From contig CAVFTR010000002.1 of assembly GCA_963625685.1 (NCBI GenBank), positions 1 to 64,000 on the forward strand: a stretch of 64,000 nucleotides of DNA, given 5' to 3'. The stretch is from F23-B02 sp963625685 (GTDB lineage: Bacteria; Bacillota; Clostridia; Oscillospirales; Oscillospiraceae). A program made the translations under genes and the position numbers. The notes under the pieces were generated by a model, which ran no database searches, was not told the DNA's origin, and saw only the letters and a program-made list of their open reading frames with translations. How positions within the stretch are numbered: the stretch's first letter is position 1; each line of letters opens with the position of its first letter. Shown here piece after piece: positions 59,188 to 64,000 of this stretch.

Positions 59188-60702
59188 TTACATGTCGGTA
59201 TTCGCGTCGATGCGGTAGAAATCAAAGGGGCAGGCTTCATAGATGCCGCTGACGTTTTTGGCAGCGACGGTTATGTTGTTGAACAGTCCCACGCAGCCGA
59301 TGGCGTTATCGTCGAGGGCGAGCTGGACGATCCTGTTTGCAAGCGCGGCTCTTTCGTCGGCGTCCGTTTCGGTCTGGAGCTTGCTTATGAGCTCCGATAC
59401 CTCGCTGCTTTCAAAGCCCGCCGATGCCCAGTAGCCGCCGGGGCGCAGCACGGTGTCGATAAAGTAGTACGGATCGCCGTTTTTGTCGGCTATCATGCAG
59501 TACAGGGCGATATCGTAGTCGCCGGAGAGGATGTAGGTCGCGTCCGCGTCCTCCTGCGAGGTAAGAGTCGAGCTTATGCCGACGGCCTTGAGCTGCTCCT
59601 GGATAAGCAGCGCCAGCGAGTCGAGCGAGCGGGCGGGGTAGTAGCAGATGCTGAGCGTGAGGTCCCTGCCGTCCTTTTCGTAAATGCCGTCGGAGCCGAG
59701 CGTGTAGCCTGCCTGCTCGACGGCTGCCCTTGCAGCCGCCGTATCGACCGCGGGCTTTGTGACCTTTCCGTAGGCCGCCGCCGTTCCGAAGGGACCGACG
59801 GCTGCCGTGACCGTGCCGCCGAGATAGGAGGCTATGGCCTCGCAGTCAACGGTGAGGTTTACGGCCCTTCTCAGCTCGTCGCTGAGCCTGTTCTGATTGA
59901 GCATGTAAAACTGCAATCTCGTCGCGGGGATATCGCTCACAGTGTATTTGTCGGGCGACGCTTCGTATATATCCTTTGCGGCCGCCGTCACCGAGGTGTA
60001 GCAGTCGATCTCGCCGTTCTGCATGGCAAGGAGCTTTGACTCGTCGTCCTGCATGTAGTAAAACACCGCGCCGTCGAGCTTTACCTCGCCGCCCCAGTAT
60101 TTATCGTTGCGCACGACCTCGACCGTGCCCTCGGGCACGAAGCTTTTTACGGCGAAGGGGCCGGTGGCAACGGGGGCCTTGTCAAAGTCCTCCGTCGCGT
60201 CAAGGTCCATTATCGCCATCTCCGGAGAGGCGAGGTCGTTTACCAGCGTGGGGTAGACCTCGCCCGTTCTTATCGTGAACTCGCGCTCGCTCAGGGTCGT
60301 GTAGCCGTGATCCTTAAACTGCGCAAAGCGAAGGTTTGATTCACCCACGCGCTTGAGGTTTCTGATGACCATATCCGCCGTCACGGCGCTGCCGTTTGAA
60401 AAGCATATGCCGTCCTTAAGCGTGACGGTCCAGGTGAGCCCGTCGTCGGATACCTCGGCCTTCTCGGCCAGACAGGGCTGGACCGAGCTGTCGTCGCCCA
60501 TTTTGAAAAGCGCCTCGGTGATGCCGTAAATGGAGGTGTACCAGCCGTAATATTCCCTGTGGGCATCGAGGCTGGGGTAGGCGAAGCTCTCCGCGACGCG
60601 GAGTATTTTTTCTCCGCCCCTGTTATCAGCGTCCGTTCCGCAGGCCGCAAGGCTCAGAAGCATGATGAGCGCAAGGGAAAGCGCTGTGATACGTTTTCTC
60701 AT
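59188..60702 (-). CDS. ABC transporter substrate-binding lipoprotein (family 5)
   Basis: 504 residues. Signal peptide with lipobox LSLAACG (Cys at residue 21), then the family 5 fold (AEKAEVSDDGLTWTVTLKDG; VATGPFAVKSFVPEGTVEVV; IQEQLKAVGISSTL). Ligands of this family are nickel complexes, peptides or metallophores. Gene order (binding protein, two permeases, two ATPases) is that of nik/opp. Ribosome binding site GAGGAGG. Confidence 0.92.
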   Translation of the reverse strand: MRKRITALSLALIMLLSLAACGTDADNRGGEKILRVAESFAYPSLDAHREYYGWYTSIYGITEALFKMGDDSSVQPCLAEKAEVSDDGLTWTVTLKDGICFSNGSAVTADMVIRNLKRVGESNLRFAQFKDHGYTTLSEREFTIRTGEVYPTLVNDLASPEMAIMDLDATEDFDKAPVATGPFAVKSFVPEGTVEVVRNDKYWGGEVKLDGAVFYYMQDDESKLLAMQNGEIDCYTSVTAAAKDIYEASPDKYTVSDIPATRLQFYMLNQNRLSDELRRAVNLTVDCEAIASYLGGTVTAAVGPFGTAAAYGKVTKPAVDTAAARAAVEQAGYTLGSDGIYEKDGRDLTLSICYYPARSLDSLALLIQEQLKAVGISSTLTSQEDADATYILSGDYDIALYCMIADKNGDPYYFIDTVLRPGGYWASAGFESSEVSELISKLQTETDADERAALANRIVQLALDDNAIGCVGLFNNITVAAKNVSGIYEACPFDFYRIDANTDM

Positions 60703-60725
60703 TGTGTCCTCCTCGTTTCATATCC

Positions 60726-61484
60726 TTATTTCACGGCTCTTATCAGGAAGCAGGGCGTGGAGGCGTAGTTTAAAAGCTCCTCGCGGCTCCAGAGCCTCTG
60801 ACTGACGGTGGTGTCGGCGCTGACGCTTTTGAAGCCGAGGCCGCGCAGCGTCACGGTGTCCCACTGCGGGCGCGCAAGCCTTCCCATCGGAAGCTTGCGG
60901 GAAATGCTCTCCATCAGCCAGCTCTCGTCGTAGCTGTCATAGTCCTCGATGCCGGCCCGCGCGATATTCTCGCGGTCGGCCTGCTTTTCGCAGTTTTTAT
61001 CCTCGTCAAAGAGGTAGGCGTACCAGTTGGAGTCTATATTGAGCATAACTCCGCCGTCGCGCAGAACGCGCCGCCACTCCTTATAGGCCTTCACGGGATC
61101 GGGCAGGTTCCATGTGAGGTTCCGCGTGACGATAACGTCAAATTCGTTGTCGGAAAAATCGAGCTCCTGCGCGTCCATCTTCAAAAAGCGTATCCTTTCG
61201 GCAAGGGCTCCGGCGTTGCGGTGAGCCTGCTCGAGCATGCCCTCGGACATATCCACCGCCGTCACGTCATAGCCGCGCGAGGCGAGGATGATGGCGTAAA
61301 AGCCCGGGCCTGTGCCTATATCCAGCACCTTGAGCGCCCTGCCCTCGGCGCGCGGGAAATTTCTTATGAGCTCCTCGGCCCATTTTCCGTCCCAGCCGTC
61401 GGTGAGGTTTTTCCTGACCACCTCTGTGTACGAGCTTGCGCGGCGCGTCCAGTACTGCTCTATAGTATCGTTGAGTGCGTTCAT
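60726..61484 (-). CDS. Class I SAM-dependent methyltransferase (second of two)
   Basis: 252 residues. Motif I LKVLDIGTGPGFYAIILASRG, MDAQELDFSDNEFDVIVTRN and LPDPVKAYKEWRRVLRDGGV. It resembles the methyltransferase at 55009-55737 along most of its length (DYWTVRAHDF vs QYWTRRASSY; VTRNLTWTLPEP vs VTRNLTWNLPDP), so they are paralogues. ATG at 61484 follows AAAGGGA. It is the first gene of the ABC operon, 23 bases before the binding-protein gene. Confidence 0.87.
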   Translation of the reverse strand: MNALNDTIEQYWTRRASSYTEVVRKNLTDGWDGKWAEELIRNFPRAEGRALKVLDIGTGPGFYAIILASRGYDVTAVDMSEGMLEQAHRNAGALAERIRFLKMDAQELDFSDNEFDVIVTRNLTWNLPDPVKAYKEWRRVLRDGGVMLNIDSNWYAYLFDEDKNCEKQADRENIARAGIEDYDSYDESWLMESISRKLPMGRLARPQWDTVTLRGLGFKSVSADTTVSQRLWSREELLNYASTPCFLIRAVK

Positions 61485-61536
61485 GGCGTGATCCCTTTCG
61501 TAAGTCAAGACTTCCTATGTTTGAAGTTTAACATGC

Positions 61537-61566
61537 AAAAAAGCCCCCCACAAGCCGGGTGGGGGG
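61537..61566 (-). terminator. Terminator after the copper genes
   Basis: CCCCCCAC-AAGCCGG-GTGGGGGG (61544-61566) with an A-run on the plus strand (TTTTTT in the minus transcript). It ends the HMA/CopA transcript. Confidence 0.8.
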
Positions 61567-61580
61567 ATAAAAATATCGGA

Positions 61581-61865
61581 TTATTTTAATTTTTTGCGTG
61601 TAAACGGCGCCCTGAGCGCGTTGAGCAGCGGATTCGTGCCGGCAGCGCCGACGGGGCAGGCGGGGTAGCCGCCGCGCCCGAGAACGGCGCGCAGCTCGTC
61701 CTCGGACACGATGCCGGGGTCGAATTTTACCGTCAGTGTGCCCCTGAGATAGGCAATATGCGCGTCGAGCACGCCTCTTGTCTGCAAAATGTCGCCGAGT
61801 ATGAGCTCGGGACACCGGCGGCAGTACATGCCCCTTACGCCCGTGACCATTATTTTTTCTTCCAT
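61581..61865 (-). CDS. HMA-domain copper chaperone-like protein
   Basis: 94 residues. A heavy-metal-associated domain with the CxxC metal site in GMYCRRCPELI (residues 14-17) and the fold's TLTVKFDPGIVSEDELRAVL strand-helix; an extra Cys in GGYPACPVG and a basic tail. It overlaps the CopA gene by 16 bases, so both are one operon. It probably hands Cu(I) to the pump, like CopZ. Confidence 0.85.
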   Translation of the reverse strand: MEEKIMVTGVRGMYCRRCPELILGDILQTRGVLDAHIAYLRGTLTVKFDPGIVSEDELRAVLGRGGYPACPVGAAGTNPLLNALRAPFTRKKLK

Positions 61866-64000
61866 TTTGCCGTCCTCTTTTTACCGGGCTGCTTTAGGCT
61901 GAGCGAGTGCATCAGAACGCCTATCGAGCTTGCCGACATGGCCGCCGCGCATATCGACGGGTGCAGTATGCCCATCGCGGCGACGGGGATGCTTATAACA
62001 TTGTAAAACAGCGCCCAGCGCAGGTTCTGACGTATCGTTTTTATCGTCGCGGCGGAGATATCGAAGGCCTCCGGCAGCTTCCTGAGATCGCCCGACGGCA
62101 GCAGCACGCCGGCCGACTCTATGGCGATATCCGAGCCCGAGCCCATTGCGACGGCGCAGTCGGCGCTCGCCAGCGCGGGCGTGTCGTTTATCCCGTCGCC
62201 GACCATGCACACGGTCCTGCCGCCGGCTTTCAGGCGCTCTGTCTGTGCCGCCTTTTCGCCGGGCCGGACCTCGGAGAGCACATTGTCAATACCGGCCCTC
62301 GCGGCTATGGCCCGTGCCGTGCGCTCGTTATCTCCCGTGAGCATCCAGACCTCTTTTCCGGCTGCCTTGAGGAGCCGGACGGCCTCGGCCGCCCCGGGCT
62401 TGAGAGTGTCGGCGATGCCGAGCGTTCCGATGAGCCGCCCGTCCCGGCACACGCATATCTCCGCCTTCGCGTCAAGACGCACGTCCGGCAGGGAGGCCAG
62501 CGCGATCATATCCGAGCCCTCGCGCTCAAGCGCGGCGCGGCTGGCGCAGACTATCCTGTGTCCGCCGACAACGCCGGATACGCCGCTGCCTATATCGTAG
62601 CGGAAATCCGCAACGTCGGGCTGCTCCGCGTCGGGATAACGCTCGGCTGCACAGCGCAGCACCGCCCGCGAGAGCGGATGCTCCGAGTGCCTTTCAAGAG
62701 CGGCGCACAGCAAAACGAGCTCGCGCTCCGTGACGCCGGGCGCGGGGTGAATGTCGGTTAGCTCCGGCTGACCTGTCGTCAGCGTGCCGGTCTTGTCGAG
62801 CACGACGCAGTCGGCCTTGTAGGCGTTTTCAAGCTCCGAGCCGCTGCGGAAGAGTATGCCGCGCTCGGCCGCAGAGCCCGAGCCGACCATGAGCCCCGTA
62901 GGCGTCGCAAGGCCCAGCGCGCAGGGGCAGGCCACCGACAGCACGTCGCAGCAGTTGAGAAGCGCCCTTTCGAGATTTCTCGGCTCTATTCGCCTGTACC
63001 AGACGGCGAAGGTAGCCGCCGCCGCGCCTATGACGGCGGGGACGAACCAGCGCGCGACGGAGTCGGCAAAGCGCTGCACCGGAGCCTTTTCGCTCTGCGC
63101 GCGGCGAACGATGCCGATTATCTGCTCGAGCACCGTATCCTTTCCGAGCGCCGTCGCCCTGAGCTCTGCCGAGCCGGCACGGTTCAAGCTGCCGCCGATG
63201 AGCTTATCGCCCACGGCTTTGTCCGCCGGCAGGCTCTCGCCCGTGAGCATGGACTCGTCGACGGCGCAGCCGCCGCTTATTATTACGCCGTCGACCGGCA
63301 CGCGCTCGCCCGGCCGGACGAGCACGGTGTCGCCGAGGCGGATATTGTCCACGCTCGTTTCAACGAAGCTGCCGCCGCGCTTTACCATCGCGCTGCGCGG
63401 CTGAAGATGCATGAGCTTGCGTATGGCCGAGCCCGCCTCTCCGGCCGCGACCTGCTCCATGTATTTGCCGAACAGGATGAGCGACAGAAGCACGCCGTCG
63501 GAGGTGAAATAGAGCTTGAAATTGCTCTTTCGCGTCAGCGCGACGTAGGAGCTGTAGCCGTAAATGAGCGTCGACGAGAGCGCGACGAGAAGGTCCATGC
63601 CGAAAAAGCCGCTGCGCAGCTCGCGCGCGGCCGAGCGGTAAAAATGTCTGCCCGGGCCGAATTGCAGCGCGCTGCCGATGAGAAATTGCAGCTTCGGGTG
63701 CACCTCGAGCATGAGCGGAGCCGTACACGCCGCGCTCATAACAAGAGTTTTCAAAAGACCCATGCGCTTTTCAAGCTCCTGGTCCTCGTCGCCGCCGCGC
63801 TTTTCACCTATCTCGGCTGCAAGGCCGCAGTCGGCGCAGACCTCTGCGAGCCTGCGCGTATCGAGACACACGGGCCACATATAGACCGTTATGACATCCT
63901 CGTGCAGCTTCACGTCCCTGACGCCGAAAACATCTCCCAGCGCCCTTACGGCGGCCCCGGGCTCGCCCTCAAAGCGGATGTCGGCCTCCTCTACGGGGAC
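61850..64000 (-). CDS. copA: Copper-transporting P1B-type ATPase CopA (5' end beyond the window)
   Basis: At least 716 residues, open to the window edge. Cu+ class signatures: CPCALGLATPTG in helix 6, YNV in helix 7 (RWALFYNVISIPVAAMGIL) and MSASS in helix 8. DKTGTLTTG, SEHPLSRA and GDGINDTPALASADC are also present. The N-terminal part reads as a degenerate HMA fold (DVFGVRDVKLHEDVITVYM) in which no CxxC is seen in the visible segment. Frame continues upstream of the GTG at 63913, so the real start is outside. Confidence 0.92.
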   Translation of the reverse strand, partial: VPVEEADIRFEGEPGAAVRALGDVFGVRDVKLHEDVITVYMWPVCLDTRRLAEVCADCGLAAEIGEKRGGDEDQELEKRMGLLKTLVMSAACTAPLMLEVHPKLQFLIGSALQFGPGRHFYRSAARELRSGFFGMDLLVALSSTLIYGYSSYVALTRKSNFKLYFTSDGVLLSLILFGKYMEQVAAGEAGSAIRKLMHLQPRSAMVKRGGSFVETSVDNIRLGDTVLVRPGERVPVDGVIISGGCAVDESMLTGESLPADKAVGDKLIGGSLNRAGSAELRATALGKDTVLEQIIGIVRRAQSEKAPVQRFADSVARWFVPAVIGAAAATFAVWYRRIEPRNLERALLNCCDVLSVACPCALGLATPTGLMVGSGSAAERGILFRSGSELENAYKADCVVLDKTGTLTTGQPELTDIHPAPGVTERELVLLCAALERHSEHPLSRAVLRCAAERYPDAEQPDVADFRYDIGSGVSGVVGGHRIVCASRAALEREGSDMIALASLPDVRLDAKAEICVCRDGRLIGTLGIADTLKPGAAEAVRLLKAAGKEVWMLTGDNERTARAIAARAGIDNVLSEVRPGEKAAQTERLKAGGRTVCMVGDGINDTPALASADCAVAMGSGSDIAIESAGVLLPSGDLRKLPEAFDISAATIKTIRQNLRWALFYNVISIPVAAMGILHPSICAAAMSASSIGVLMHSLSLKQPGKKRTAKWKKK

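Overview
The window looks like a chromosomal segment of an anaerobic, probably gut-dwelling Clostridia member (Oscillospirales-like by general character). The evidence is oxygen-sensitive biochemistry (a glycyl radical enzyme, a radical SAM activase, 2-hydroxyacyl-CoA dehydratase-type proteins and acyl-CoA fermentation genes), Firmicutes-style ribosome binding sites, and a GC-rich backbone that contrasts with a more AT-rich mobile region at the left. No rRNA, tRNA or CRISPR array was seen. The species cannot be named from the sequence alone.

Region 1 (about 1-17.37 kb) is mobile DNA carrying defence genes. Element E1 (window start to about 12.25 kb) has a repressor, excisionase, tyrosine integrase, MobC-like protein, RepA-like ATPase, a MobV-type oriT and a MobV relaxase. 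Its cargo is a PstI/BsuBI-type restriction-modification operon, a type II Thoeris pair (TM-macro ThsA and TIR ThsB) and a SEFIR-domain protein. At 12.12-12.34 kb is a structured attachment-like site, and a second copy with the same geometry lies at 17.09-17.30 kb. Between them is a smaller element or remnant (E2) holding a truncated repressor tail, a BcgI-like type IIB restriction-modification pair whose specificity gene is broken at a run of eight C, and an AbiEi/AbiEii toxin-antitoxin pair. I read this as two integrated elements in tandem at one attachment site.

Region 2 (17.37-26.1 kb) is acyl-CoA metabolism. A DRTGG/CBS-type regulator and an acyl-CoA dehydrogenase lie on the minus strand, divergent from a plus-strand operon: acyl-CoA dehydrogenase, EtfB, EtfA, a crotonase-family enzyme, an acetate-type transporter and a two-subunit CoA-transferase.

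Region 3 (26.1-41.4 kb) is a sulfoquinovose locus of the sulfo-transketolase type: GH31 sulfoquinovosidase, GPH-family importer, fucose-isomerase-like sugar isomerase, split transketolase, RpiB-like isomerase, iron-type alcohol dehydrogenase, EamA exporter, ROK regulator and a DUF4867-like protein. A glycyl radical enzyme with an unusual N-terminal SCP2-like domain, and its activase, lie beside it. Their promoter carries the same operator-like 15-mer found at the sulfoquinovose isomerase promoter, which places the radical enzyme in the same regulon. Sulfo-TK is known to end in isethionate, so a C-S lyase role is an attractive but unproven idea.

Region 4 (41.4-47.5 kb) holds a CsoR repressor with a metal P-type ATPase and a 59-residue membrane protein, a hairpin-rich repeat region, an NSS transporter, a membrane protein with an Xre regulator, and an O6-alkylguanine methyltransferase. 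Region 5 (47.5-55 kb) is an operon of a large FAD/Fe-S oxidoreductase, a HypA-like protein, two HgdB-family proteins and a small membrane protein, followed by a TetR regulator. Region 6 (55-64 kb, minus strand) is a nickel/peptide-type ABC importer bracketed by two related SAM methyltransferases, then an HMA-domain protein and a CopA-type copper ATPase that runs off the window end.
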